NCBI GenBank assembly: GCA_039602395.1
Contig: JBCNJP010000006.1
Coordinates: 51,053,502 to 51,117,501, forward strand
Reading direction: 5' to 3'
DNA from: Deinandra increscens subsp. villosa
Lineage: Eukaryota > Streptophyta > Magnoliopsida > Asterales > Asteraceae
Length of the DNA: 64,000 nt
Below the pieces are notes generated by a model. That model saw nothing but the letters and a program-made list of their open reading frames with translations. It was not told where the DNA came from and ran no database searches. This document shows positions 21,061 through 31,637 of the stretch, in pieces (position 1 is the stretch's first letter; each line of letters starts with the position of its first letter). The translations under genes were made by a program, and so were the position numbers.

Positions 21061-23870
21061 ATACTTACACATATTACGGGTGGTCGATGGTGTCACTGCA
21101 AGGCCCTCGAAGGTTCACCATTGATCTCTTGTTTCTCCTCTTAGATTCAGGTCTGCACAACATAAACAAACAGTGAAACAAACAAAATCTTTAGGTACCT
21201 ATTCTCACATAAATGTGTTAAAATTGCCATTAATTAATATTTACTAAACTGTTTCAGACCGTTTTGAAGTATAGGATGTAAAGAGAGACATAAAACAGTG
21301 CAAAGAAAGCAAGACTTAGAAAACTATCATTACCGCCCGTTATCAGATAAACCTCCATATTCATAAAAAACACTGTATCAATTTCCTATTATCTCACAAA
21401 GCGTTTTTCAATATGAAAATCAGATTTGTAAGAAACATTGGCTCAGAAAAGAATCATCATAGCCTCAAAAGATATTGAAGTGATAGTTAACTACTCTATA
21501 CAAAATAGCACAATGCATATCACACACAAGCAAGTCATTTGTTTTTTAACAGTGCCTTTTTCTCTCTCATGAACATGGCTAATTCATGGTAGGAACAACC
21601 AAAAGCCAAACTTAATTCCAACCAAAGGAGGAATAACCAAGGGCCGAGTCTGACCCACAAATCGTAAACAGAAAATCCGCATAACAAACCAACGAATCCT
21701 TGAAACCATAGGTAACATCAAACACCATAGTAGACATTCAGGTGTACGACGATCCAATATTTCAGCAAAAAAATTATAAAAACCATCATTGCATGAAATA
21801 GAAGAAAGAAAATAAAAATTTCATAAAACTGTTCATCTTCACCGCCAAGACTCCGATGAAGCAGCCGGCCAAGATCAATCCTACGGTTGCGCGAAAGCGA
21901 CACGCCATAGCAAAAAAACATAAGATCAGAAAACAAAAAACACATAACTTGAGGTTTCCCTTAAACTGTTCATCGAAACCAAATGAAATGGAAACAATGA
22001 CATTTACATTAGGAATTCTAGAAATACACAACATAAATCATATAGCCTCATTATAAGTAATAAGAGGATGGCATAAAATGGTTCAATTTGTAAATGAGAG
22101 CATCCTAATTGAATCCAAGTAATCCACAACAGTAAAGAAACCAATCACCTGAAAGCTTTACACTCGAGACTTGAATCTCCCCAAATCACCATCTTGAATC
22201 ATTTCAATCCACGTTTTTTTAAGTTACTTTTTATAGAACTTGAAAAATTTTATGACTTTTTATAAAAGTTGTTATTATATAAAAATGTTTCCGTTTTTGT
22301 TAAAAGTTAGATGTAGAAGTTGAATACTTTTATAATATTTTTCAGAACTTTAATCTTACCAATTCTTCACAATTAACTCTAATAATGGTGTTTAAACATA
22401 ATCTTAGCAAGATCATACCTTGATTACACTCTTAATCCCTCCAAACTCTTCTGATCAGTTCTCTAACCCACGAACGATGATGATTTTGTGTTGCATGTGC
22501 TAATCCATAGCCATTAGTCACATTAATCACCATCATTAACTTAAAATGGGTTTATTGAACCAAATTAAGCAACTTCTTACCTTGATTATACTCCTAACTC
22601 ATCAAGAACACCTCTTATATTATTTTCTTCACCAAGTCCACTAATCTGCAAAACAAAAAAAAGAATTAAATGTTACAAAACGTTTACAAATGAAGTACAT
22701 TGTGAGTAAGAAAATAACATGTAAAGTGTCAGATAAATCATCATAGGGTGTAAATACCAGAGAAAACCACAACAGGATAACCAAATCGAAATATCCCCTG
22801 CAAGTCATGAGGCTTTCTAGGCACAGATAAGAAAGACTTAATCATCACGGCCAATTGCGTGCAAAGGCAATGAACCGGATGCTTGTAAATTCAATTTCTA
22901 ATATGAAAACGAAAGCAAAGAAGTAACACTAACCTTTACAACCTATTTGAGAAGCAAGCACCAATAGTGAGAAAACATTACCTTAACGATTCATCCATAC
23001 CCTTTCAGATACTATAAACGTTTATTAAAGCCAAGCAAAAGACTGGCACCTGCAAAATAATAAGAAGAAATGGACAAAGCCATCAATAAACAACTCTAAC
23101 AAAAATTTATAACCAATCTTCAACATTCGATTGCATAAATTTACCTACTGTATGCATAAACATAAATGAAGCATAAATTTACCTACCGTATGCATAAATC
23201 AAGCATAAATTTAGCTACTGTATGAACATAAATACAAACATAAATCAAGCATAAATTTACCTACTGTATGCATAATTACAAACATGAACATATGCATAAA
23301 TCAAGCAAAGCCCCCCAAAACAAACATAAATTTACCTAATCTCGAAGAAAACGAATCACCCTCAAAGCAAGCATAAAACATGAACCGAAGATACAACCGG
23401 AAGCAATTGAGGCCATAAAAGAAGAAATCGAACTAGGCATTACCTTAATTTGGAACCAATCATCTAATATTTTCACCAATTTAAAACCCTAACCATGTGT
23501 AATAGAGTGAAATCAAACACAAAGTTTGAGTTATATGCTAATTAAAACAAACACAAACGTATATAAACGGAAGTGGCGACAAAGAGGGGGGGGGGGGACT
23601 TACGGTGGCCGGCGACAGAATGCGGCGTAGAAGATCGCCGGTGTGTGGTTCGCAGAGGGTGAGGAGAGCGGAGGAAGCGATGGTGAAGGTGGAGAAATCA
23701 GGCGATCGTAGAGGTGGTGACGGAGATGAGGAGAAGTGGCCGGCGGCAGAAGGAGGCGGAGAAGATCGTCGTCGGTGGAAGCGATGGTGGAGTGGAGGTT
23801 GAGATGGAGAAATCAGGCGATCGTAATTTAGGTATTTGTCTGAGGTGTGAGGTGTGAGGTGTGAGGCAGG
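21061..23870 (-). other. Possible minus-strand multi-exon transcript of low coding potential
   Basis: The segment at 23605-23870, read on the minus strand, is a C/T-rich, UTR-like first exon. It holds tandem ccacctcacacct repeats and ends at a donor (cggccacc|gtaagt). At the other end, a minus-strand frame starts after a pyrimidine-rich tgtgcag acceptor near 21155 and stops in caccacccgtaa at about 21074. Between are AT-rich spacers with scattered splice-like sites. No protein domain is recognised; it could be a long non-coding RNA or a decayed gene. Confidence 0.25.
23140..23345. repeat. Minisatellite of gcataaatttacctactgta-type units
   Basis: At least four imperfect copies of a 35-60 bp unit containing cataaatttacctactgtat are separated by gcataaatcaagc-type linkers. 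The variants (ctaccgta, agctactg) show it has diverged. Confidence 0.7.
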
Positions 23871-23994
23871 GAATCTTACACGTATAAAATACGTGTGAGA
23901 AAAATCACCTAAACACCTGTATTATACAACACGTGGAAGAGACCTGATAAGTGGCAAACAAAAAAGAAGCTAAACGTAAAGAAAATAGAGAGCC

Positions 23995-24065
23995 AGGGGT
24001 TAGAACCCGCGACCTCCCAGTCAGAACCACAACTAATTACCGCCGGACTAGAAACCAATATCGAG
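23995..24065 (-). repeat. tRNA-like sequence (SINE or tRNA relic)
   Basis: On the minus strand, tagtccggcgg could be a degenerate box A, and gtcgcgggttctaaccc contains a good box B (GGTTCTAACCC against GGTTCRANNCC), 35-40 nt apart. No full cloverleaf with an acceptor stem is evident, and no poly(A) or target duplication was found. A Pol III-derived relic is more likely than a working tRNA. Confidence 0.35.
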
Positions 24066-24174
24066 AAACCAAGAGAAAAGTTGGTATAAAACATCACTAA
24101 ACAACCAGAAATTAAAAAAATTTAAAACAAAAGCCCATCCACGTGGCCTCCATAGGAAGCTGCCACGTGGAGGT

Positions 24175-24611
24175 CCCCATCAGTTGATGTGAATGAAAAC
24201 ATCGCATTATGGAATCCGGTTAAAACCGGATCGGACCAGTTGTATTTATAATAATTACTTTATTTGAATATAAATAATATTATTACAACTTACACTAGCA
24301 TCTTTTTTTTTGTTACAACTTATAGCAGGTCAATAGCTAATTTTTTTTTAAATTATAGCAGAATGATTTTGGTTGTGTAAAACTTCTAATTGTGGGTTAC
24401 AGAACATGATTTGAATGTACAGCAACAATTTTTTTTAATGGTTATAGTACCGATGGTTTTCTTACTACAAAACTATTTCATGCGATCAAAAAGAAGTTGA
24501 GACCAAGTATTACAAATTGATTTATACGAAAAAAACAAGTAGCTCAAACCGTTTCAATCCGTTGAACCGAACCGGAAAAAACATTTACCCCGCTCCGGTT
24601 AAACCGTAAAA
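24175..24611 (-). mobile_element. Fragment of the hAT/Helitron-Rep composite element
   Basis: The sequence matches 18566-19000 almost base for base. It starts with about 30 bp of the Rep N-terminal region (cagttgatgtgaatgaaaac), crosses the same Rep/MITE junction and continues through the MITE core. It ends abruptly at aaaccgtaaa without reaching the TIR. It is preceded by two ccacgtgg palindromes at about 24139 and 24163. Confidence 0.75.
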
Positions 24612-25083
24612 TATTAAAACTATGAAAGTACATTCGCCAAATTCATCCTACTCGCCGGACTCATTCTCTATTTCTATAGTCAAAGGCTATTTTAAAAAAT
24701 TAGTGACTTAAAGGCTGTTTTGTTAAGTTGATATGGGTCAATGGTTATTTTAATAATTTTCCCTTAAACAAAAGGAAGGGTTTGTCAAACTGAAAAGTCA
24801 AACAAAGCAGCATATCACTAAATTGTGATGTTTAGCACTGTACGAAAAAAAGTGATCTTGGTGATTGCTTCTTTATGGTATTGAGAAAGGAGCAAGCTAG
24901 CAGGAGCAGAATGTGTGGTTTGATCGGAAAAAAAAGAAAGCAAGAAATAAGAGCAAGAGCCATTCGGACCTGTGTAAGCTACTCGAGCAAGAGACAAGAA
25001 CGGTGTGTTCTTGAAGCAGGTAGCATGAACCGAACCTGCGTGGTTCAATCAAGTAGCAAGATGAAAGATAGAGATCAAGATTA
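24612..25083. other. Spacer, possibly 3' internal tail of a degraded Copia element
   Basis: No recognisable protein. Its right end, aagggggtgaa, is a purine tract directly abutting a TG-started repeat at 25094, as a polypurine tract would abut a 3' LTR. Confidence 0.35.
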
Positions 25084-25860
25084 AGGGGGTGAATGTAGGT
25101 TATAATCTTGATCGGGTCAAGTCGGTTAAAGGGATATGGTTAAAACTCGGGTCAATACTCAAATGGGTCATAGTGACAGTTTATTTAAGTGTTTATTTTC
25201 TGCACATGTTTTATTTGTTGAAGTGGTAAGCTGAGTTTTAGGTAGTGGGTTAGTTAGTTTCATATTCTTTAGATGCAAGGTTATTTTTTTATTTAATGTA
25301 AATTTTCTATGAATGAAAGTAGAGCAAGAGTTACAGTAGAAAATAGACTCCCGTTTGTGATTTTGAGTGTGTTTTGGGCCTGATTTCCAACAGTTGTGAT
25401 ACGAAGAACGTTACTCAATATCAACAACATACGGTTCTAGGAACATCATCTTCTGTACCATCAACTTCTAAGGGGGTGAATGTAGGTTATAATCTTGATC
25501 GGGTCAAGTCGGTTAAAGGGATATGGTTAAAACTCGGGTCAATACTCAAATGGGTCATAGTGACAGTTTATTTAAGTGTTTATTTTCTGCACATGTTTTA
25601 TTTGTTGAAGTGGTAAGCTGAGTTTTAGGTAGTGGGTTAGTTAGTTTCATATTCTTTAGGTGCAAGGTTATTTTTTTTATTTAATGTAAATTTTCTATGA
25701 ATGAAAGTAGAGCAAGAGTTACAGCAGAAAATAGACTCCCGTTTGTGATTTTGAGTGTGTTTTTTGGGCCTGATTTCCAACAGTTGTGATACGAAGAACG
25801 TTACTCAATATCAACAACATACGGTTCTAGGAACATCATCTTCTGTACCATCAACTTCTA
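25084..25860 (+). repeat. Tandem duplication, 387-bp period, of PPT + LTR-like repeat + flank
   Basis: A repeat running TGTAGG to CCAACA (25094-25392) recurs at 25481-25782 with few differences (ttctttaga/ggtg, acagta/caga, a longer T run). Each copy is preceded by agggggtgaa and followed by the same roughly 78-bp Helitron-like exon sequence (gttgtgatacgaag to caacttcta). The duplicated unit therefore includes flanking DNA, which argues for a tandem duplication after insertion rather than two LTRs of one element. Confidence 0.7.
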
Positions 25861-26033
25861 ATAATAATGTAACAACCCAGCCGATGAGCCGTATGATTGG
25901 TGTCCGTCCATTACTAGCTCAACAACCGTCTCCGAACACTATACCATCAACGTCCAATGTTGATATAACAAGTCAATTGAGTAGACGTAGTATTGGTTGT
26001 CATGCATTACCAGGACGAACTACATCTGTCAAC
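25783..26033 (+). pseudogene. Helitron-associated N-terminal exon, Ser/Thr/Asn-rich
   Basis: An open frame reads a low-complexity peptide with repeated PSTSN..V modules and RRSIGCHALPGRTTS. It resembles the exon at 26880-26975 (SNVDVSSRLNRRRISRLPLRGRTTSSNN), suggesting internal duplication within the upstream exons of the Helitron-like gene. It is interrupted at 26034 by the hAT MITE. No catalytic motif is present; assignment to the Helitron gene rests on position. Confidence 0.4.
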
Positions 26034-26687
26034 TAGGGGTGTTCACGGTCCGGTTGGTCCGGTTTTTACGTTTTTTTTATAGACCAAACCGGAATTTACA
26101 GAATGAAAAAATCTTAAACCAAAGCAAACCGGATTTTACGGTTTGACCGGAGCGGTGTAAACGGTTTTTCCAGTTCGGTTCAACGGATTGAAACGGTTTG
26201 AGCTACTTGTTTTTTTTTCGTATAAATCAATTTGTAATACTTGGTCTCAACTTCTTTTTGATCACATGAAATAGTTTTGTAGTAAGAAAAACATCGGTAC
26301 TATAACCATTAAAAAAAATGGTTGTTGTACATTCAAATCATGTTCTGTAACCCACAATTAGAAGTTTTACACAACCAAAATCATTCTGCTATAATTTAAA
26401 AAAAGAATTTAGCAATTGACCTGCTGTAAGTTGTAACAAAAAAAAGATGCTAGTGTAAGTTGTAATAATATTATTTATATTTAAATAAAGTAATTATTAT
26501 AAATACAACCGGCCCGGTCCGGTTTTAACCGGATTCCATAACATAAAACTGTAACCCGGACCATAATTTCCGGATTGGAGTTTTTAAAACCGTGAACAGG
26601 ACCGGTTTGAAAATTCTGAAACCAAACTGACAATTTACTCCTGTTTAAACAGTTTGGTTCGGTTTTTCCGGTTTCTGAACACCCCTA
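26034..26687. mobile_element. Non-autonomous hAT-type MITE, 654 bp
   Basis: It begins taggggtgttcacgg and ends gaacacccct a. The flanks ctgtcaac (26026-26033) and gtgtcaac (26689-26696) form a 7/8 imperfect duplication, offset by one base on the right. Subterminal ccggtt/aaccgg-rich arms are largely self-complementary. The interior equals the core found at both ends of the composite at 16026-19102. Confidence 0.75.
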
Positions 26688-27359
26688 CGTGTCAACACCG
26701 TTAGTTTGGGTTCTTCACACCAACGGAATGGTATGTTTTAATTGCAAATGTGTATCGCAATGTATGCTCTACATATTTTGGTTTGAAATAACAAGTTTCT
26801 TGCACAACAAATAGGACTTACATCTTGCTATTATTTACAGATGTTATATGATCACCTTCCAATGTTGATGTATCAAGTCGGTTGAATAGACGTAGGATTA
26901 GTCGTCTTCCATTACGAGGGCGAACTACGTCTTCGAACAACATTATTTCGAGTCCTTCATGTCAACGTAATGGTATACTTGAAATGCACATGTCCGTTAC
27001 AACTTTTTACTCTTCTTATAATTTTTTTCCAATCGCAACTTTGTTATGCAACAACAATTAAGATCATATTGCTCTTCTCTACAGATATTCCTCGTGCTAC
27101 GTCACCATATAACTTTACAATCATTGGTAATAGGCGTATATTGCTTCCATCTGGTTGTTCTGTCACCATATAACTTTACAGTCATTGGTAATAGGCGTAT
27201 ATTGCTTCCATCTGGTTGTTCTGTTATTCGTGGAGATGTGTCTTCAAGTTCCCAAGTGACAAGTACGTCATCAATTACCAATGTATACCATAATGAGAAT
27301 GCGCCACGTAATCATAATGGAAATGCCCCATGTAATCATCATTTTGCATTTTTTGGTAC

Positions 27360-27360
<1 letters not shown>
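26688..27360 (+). pseudogene. Helitron-like gene, upstream exons (copy 1)
   Basis: Short exon-like frames encode SNVDVSSRLNRRRISRLP and GRTTSSNNIIS (about 26877-26970), then SPYNFTIIGNRRILLPSG (about 27095-27160) and a Ser/Asn-rich stretch. The block ccatataactttacaatcattggtaataggcgtatattgc is repeated in direct tandem (27104 and 27166) only in this copy; the copy at 48937-49560 has it once. In that other copy these exons lead directly into the Helitron N-terminal zinc-binding region, which identifies them. Confidence 0.5.

Positions 27361-27418
<58 letters not shown>
27361..27418. repeat. (TA)n microsatellite
   Basis: About 27 uninterrupted TA dinucleotides. The homologous site at about 49556-49574 has a much shorter array. 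Confidence 0.95.
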
Positions 27419-27421
<3 letters not shown>

Positions 27422-27425
27422 TAGT

Positions 27426-27446
27426 AACCCGTGTAATACACGGGTT
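27426..27446. repeat. Perfect 9-bp-stem palindrome (aacccgtgt/acacgggtt)
   Basis: A 21-nt inverted repeat with an AAT loop sits directly beside the (TA)n array. GC-rich hairpins of this kind are found near Helitron 3' ends. Read on the minus strand it is followed by actaaacta, which contains CTAA, but the expected A|T insertion context is not clear. Confidence 0.6.
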
Positions 27447-27914
27447 GAATATTAGGTTCATAAGATTAGTTAAATTAAAAAAAATATATGAGAGGTTTGA
27501 AAATCAATAATGGATCCAAACGAATTAAAGAAAAAACCATGTTCGGGTCCCTCAAAATCATGACATTTTTTTACAAAAGTTTCTGAACCCAAACAGAGCT
27601 TGTTTAAATTTTCTGAGTATTTTTCATTAAATGAAAACTATTTGGAAAGTATTTTCATTAAATAAAAAGTTTTTTCCATAGAATATATTTTTTCATTAAG
27701 TATTAGGAAACATATACAGTTGTAAATTGAAGGGCAAATTTTTCCATAGACTATATTTTTCGTTCATAAATATTTTGGTCCATAAATGAAGAGTAATTGG
27801 AAACTTATACAAATGTAAATTGAAGAAAAAATCGTACGTAGACTACTTTTTGGTCCATAAATATTTTGTCCGTGATCTGACGTTGTGTTAAATCATTATT
27901 CAATAGGAAATCGG
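27447..27914. other. AT-rich sequence of unknown origin between (TA)n and MITE core
   Basis: This segment interrupts the Helitron-like gene relative to the copy at 49575-49860, where Rep N-terminal coding continues. It may belong to the element whose end is marked by the palindrome. No ORF of note. Confidence 0.35.
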
Positions 27915-28230
27915 TAAATCAATTTGTAATACTTGGTCTCAACTTCTTTTTGACCGCATGAAATAGTTATGTAGTAAGAAAAACATCGGTACTATAACCA
28001 TTAAAAAAAATTGTTGTTGTACATTCAAATCATGTTCTGTGACCCACAATTAGAAGTTTTACACAACCAAAATCATTCTGCTATAATTTAAAGAAAAAAT
28101 TAGCTATTGACCTGCTGTAAGTAGTAACAAAAAAAAGATGCTAGTGTAAGTTGTAATAATATTATTTATATTTAAATAAAGTAATTATTATAAATACAAC
28201 CGGTCCGGTCGGGTTTTAACCGGATTTCAT
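27915..28230 (+). mobile_element. hAT-MITE core, left part of composite (truncated)
   Basis: It matches 26220-26535 of the simple MITE and the reverse complement of 18600-18925. It joins Rep at ccggatttcataatgcgatg, the same junction as in copy A and in the 24175 fragment. The left TIR is missing. Confidence 0.75.
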
Positions 28231-30093
28231 AATGCGATGTTTTCATTCACATCAACTGGTCGGGAGGTAAACCGGGATTTTGAAGATGGTGGTGGCCCAA
28301 ACACGTTCTGTATAAACAGAATTAATCATCATAAGATTGGCACATTATTACCTACTCACTCAGATGGACGTCCTAGATTTGCATAGTTATATGTATATGA
28401 TACAGATAACGAGCTTGAAAATCGCTTTTATGCTTTACCTCATTGTCGCAAGCGTGATTCTAGTGATCCCATGTTACGATCGTTGGTTGATGACCTTACT
28501 AGGATGCTTAATGCAAATAATGCATTAGTTCAAGTATTTCGCATGGCAAGAGAAAGGTTTAATGAAAAAGGTATGCATCTGGTAAAAGATATGGTTGATT
28601 GGTTCACGTAATTCACATGGAAGTCAATATAATCTCCCATCCGCATATGAAGTTGATGCTTTAATCCCATGTGATGGTGAACCAACTAATTCACGTGACA
28701 TATTACTAAAAAATGTGGTACTGGGGTTGTAGAGGGTGTCTGAGTTGCATTCGAGTTTCATGGTGTTACAGTATCCTTTATTGTTTCCTTATGGTGAAGA
28801 TGGATTTCATTTGAACATTTCGTTACGTAATATCAGTCCAATGGCTACGTGAAAGAACGTCACGTTGAGAGAATATTATTGCTTTCGGTTGCACGTCAGG
28901 AGGTGTAAAGGTAAGACTCTTCATAGCGGTGGTCGGTTGTTTCAAACATATGTTGTCGATGTTTATGATGCAGTCCTTGATCATGACTTGAATTGGTATA
29001 GACAAAACCAGACAAAGATTCAGTCAGATTTGTATAACTGCTTACAAGATCATATGTTTGATGCTGATTCGAATTGTGCTAATATTGCTGGTCGTGTTAT
29101 TTTACCATCGTCATTTATGGGGAGCGGGGGGGGGGGGGGTCCAAGGAATATGATACAACAATATTAGTATGCATTGGCAGTTTGTCATTGGGCAGGAGCA
29201 CCTGATCTATTCATTACGATGACGTGTAACCCTAAGTGGCCAGAAATTGAAAGACATGTTGCACAACATACCCCTCGTGAACCTATTGCGAATAGACCTG
29301 ATATTGTTTCGCGTGTTTTTAAAATAAAGTTGGATGAGCTGCTAAAAGATATCCGTAAGAAGTTTCACTTTGGTGAACCAAAAGCATGTGTTTACTTTGT
29401 TATGTTTTGTATCTCTCTAAGTTGTGTCACGTTTGTTCTCATGTTACCATAATTTAGTGACTTTTTTTAGTCATATACACAATAGAGTTCCAAAAGCGTG
29501 GACTTCCGCATTGTCACGCTATTGTTTTTTTACATCCTGACGATAAGCTGAACATACGTGAAGATATTGATAAGCTTATCTGCTGATTTACCGTCAGAAG
29601 TAACTGATCCATGTGCGTTTTCTGCTGTTCGTTGGCATATGATACATGGGTCCATGTGGTGACTTAAATCGATCCAGTCCGTGTATGCAAAATGGAGTTT
29701 GTTCAAAAGGATACCCTAAGCCATCCTGTCAGGCGACATACATTAACAAAGAAGGTTGGCCTATTTATAAACATCCACTTAACAAAAGCAAAACCAAGGT
29801 TAGTTTCCATAATATTGAAGTTGATAATTCTTTTGTTGTTCCTCACAACATTGATCTGGTTGTTAAATATGGGTGTCATATAAATGTCGAGTGGTGTAAT
29901 AAAGGAATGTTGGTAAATTACTTGTTTAATTTACCTAAACAAAGGTACAAACCGCGCCACTGATGTAATGGAAGGGCAGAATGGTAGGACGTCATTTGCA
30001 TTGTTACTTGATACTGATAATGAGATCGAGAAATATCTGAATTATAGGTATATATCAGCAGCAGAAGCATGTTGGAAGCTTTTTAGGTTTGAT
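28231..30093 (+). pseudogene. Helitron Rep pseudogene, copy B
   Basis: Order as in copy A but on the plus strand: DFEDGGGPNTF (about 28275), LYVYDTDNELENRFYALP with a TAG just before it, REYYCFRLHVRRC (28865), YAVLDHDLNWYR, G-run (29127-29138), TAG then YALAVCHWAGAPDLFITMTCNPKWPEI (29166-29260), an intron-like gap, HUH motif codons at 29509-29517, GDLNRSSPCMQNGVCSKGYPKP, and the KYGCHINVEWC region. The splice donor after PKA has changed (agcatgtg). The copy breaks off inside CWKLFRFDV, fused directly to the start of another Rep. Confidence 0.8.
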
Positions 30094-30954
30094 GTTTTCA
30101 TTCACATCAACTGGTGGGGAGGTAAACCGGGATTTTGAAGATGGTGGTGGCCCAAACACGTTCTGTATAAACGAAATTAATCATCATAAGATTGGCACAT
30201 TATTACCTACTCACTCAGATGGACATCCTAGATTTGCGTAGGTATATGTATATGATACAGATAATGAGCTTGAAAATCGCTTATATGCTTTACCTCATTA
30301 TCGCAAGCGTGATTCTAGTGATCCCATGTTACGATCGTTGGTTGATGACCTTACTAGGATGCTTAATGCAAATAATGCATTAGTTCAAGTATTTCGCATG
30401 GCAAGAGAAAGGTTTAATGAAGAAAGTATGCATCCGGTAAAAAATACGGTTGATTGGTTCACGTAATTTACATGGAAGTCAATATAATCTCCCATCCGCA
30501 TATGAAGTTGATGCTTTAATCCCATGTGATGGTGAACCAACTAATTCACGTGACATATTACTAGAAGAATGTGGTACGGGGGTTGTAGAGGGTGTCTGAG
30601 TTGCATCCGAGTTTCATGGCGTTACAGTATCCTTTATTGTTTCCTTATGGTGAAGATGGATTTCATTTGAACATTTCGTTACGTAATATCAGTCCAATGG
30701 CTACGTGAAAGAACGTCACGTTGAGAGAATATTATTTCTTTCGGTTGCACGTCAGGAGGTGTGAAGGTAAGACTCTTCATAGCGGTGGTCGGTTGTTTCA
30801 AACATATGTTGTCGATGTTTATGCTGCAGTCCTTGATCATGACTTGAATTGGTATAGAAAAAACCAGACAAAGATTCAGTCAGATTTGTATAACTGCTTA
30901 CAAGATCATATGTTTGATGCTGATTTGAATTGTGCTAATATTGCTCGTCGTGTT
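30094..30954 (+). pseudogene. Helitron Rep pseudogene, copy B', 5' part
   Basis: A second Rep begins where copy B breaks; both sides share gatgtt at the junction. It covers the N-terminal blocks to NCANIARRV and is then split by the Copia element at 30955. The remainder resumes at 47238 after a 5-bp duplication (gtgtt at 30950-30954 and 47233-47237). Confidence 0.8.
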
Positions 30955-31340
30955 TGTTGGGCTATACATTGTGAGGCATGAACATTAGATTGGGCTTACA
31001 TTGATTTGGGCTTAGTATGTTTACGATTTGGGCTTGGTGGGCCGGTTCTTCTAGTGGGTTTACGATATTTTTAGGGTTTTTGTAATGTGTAGTATAAATA
31101 CCCAAGTAGTTTATGATTACTACTAGTTGTTGATTACGATTTTCTGCCTCCTCTTTGTATTTACGATCGTAATCATCACTCAATAGAAGATTGTTTGTTC
31201 TCCATTCAAGATTTAATTGCGTGCTTTGTTCTTCATCTCAAATCAAGTCTTTTTCATCATCTTCTAGCTCGAATCAGTCACAAACAAGGTTTCCGCACTT
31301 GTTTATGTTTACGATATCGTGAACGATTTTGGGACCAATA
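30955..31340 (+). repeat. 5' LTR of the Sirevirus-like element
   Basis: Starts TGTTGGGC and ends gggaccaata. It is nearly identical to 46842-47232, with visible differences (ttgatttggg/ttggtatggg, gtgggtttacgat/ttgggttaaagat, and a ttgtt insertion near the 3' LTR end). The LTR ends in TA rather than the usual CA. A gtataaataccc TATA-like site is at about 31091. Confidence 0.92.
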
Positions 31341-31342
31341 AT

Positions 31343-31354
31343 TGGTATCAGAGC
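31343..31354 (+). promoter_or_regulatory. Primer-binding site of the Sirevirus-like element
   Basis: tggtatcagagc, complementary to the 3' end of initiator tRNA-Met, two bases after the LTR. Confidence 0.9.
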
Positions 31355-31637
31355 TAAGAATCATCTGATTCAAGGTTCTACGATATTAGATTCGAGTGTT
31401 TGTCTGGAAAAATTGGAAGCTTGTTGCTGTTCTTAGTGTTTACGACTGTTTCTGGGCTGATCTTGGAGTTTACGATCGGTGTTCATCATCAAATTTGAGT
31501 TTACGAGCTGGAACTAAGTGTTTACGACTTCAAGATTGGATTTTTAAGTGTTTACGACCGTGTTTACGACTCTGTACTGGTGTTTACGATCGGAAACGCA
31601 TTTGGACAAATTTTTTAAGTTTTCCTAAGCTTTCGTC

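Noticed and set aside
23140..23345. CRISPR-like array
   Set aside because: Units and spacers are both variable versions of one repeat in an AT-rich eukaryotic region; it is an ordinary minisatellite.
23605..23802. Arg/Gly-rich plus-strand ORF
   Set aside because: Codon composition follows a G-rich segment that looks like the complement of a C/T-rich 5' UTR.
25094..25782. Small LTR retrotransposon (TRIM) with two LTRs
   Set aside because: The 88 bp between the repeats is host flank plus a purine tract and recurs after the second repeat. No PBS is present, so a tandem duplication explains it better.
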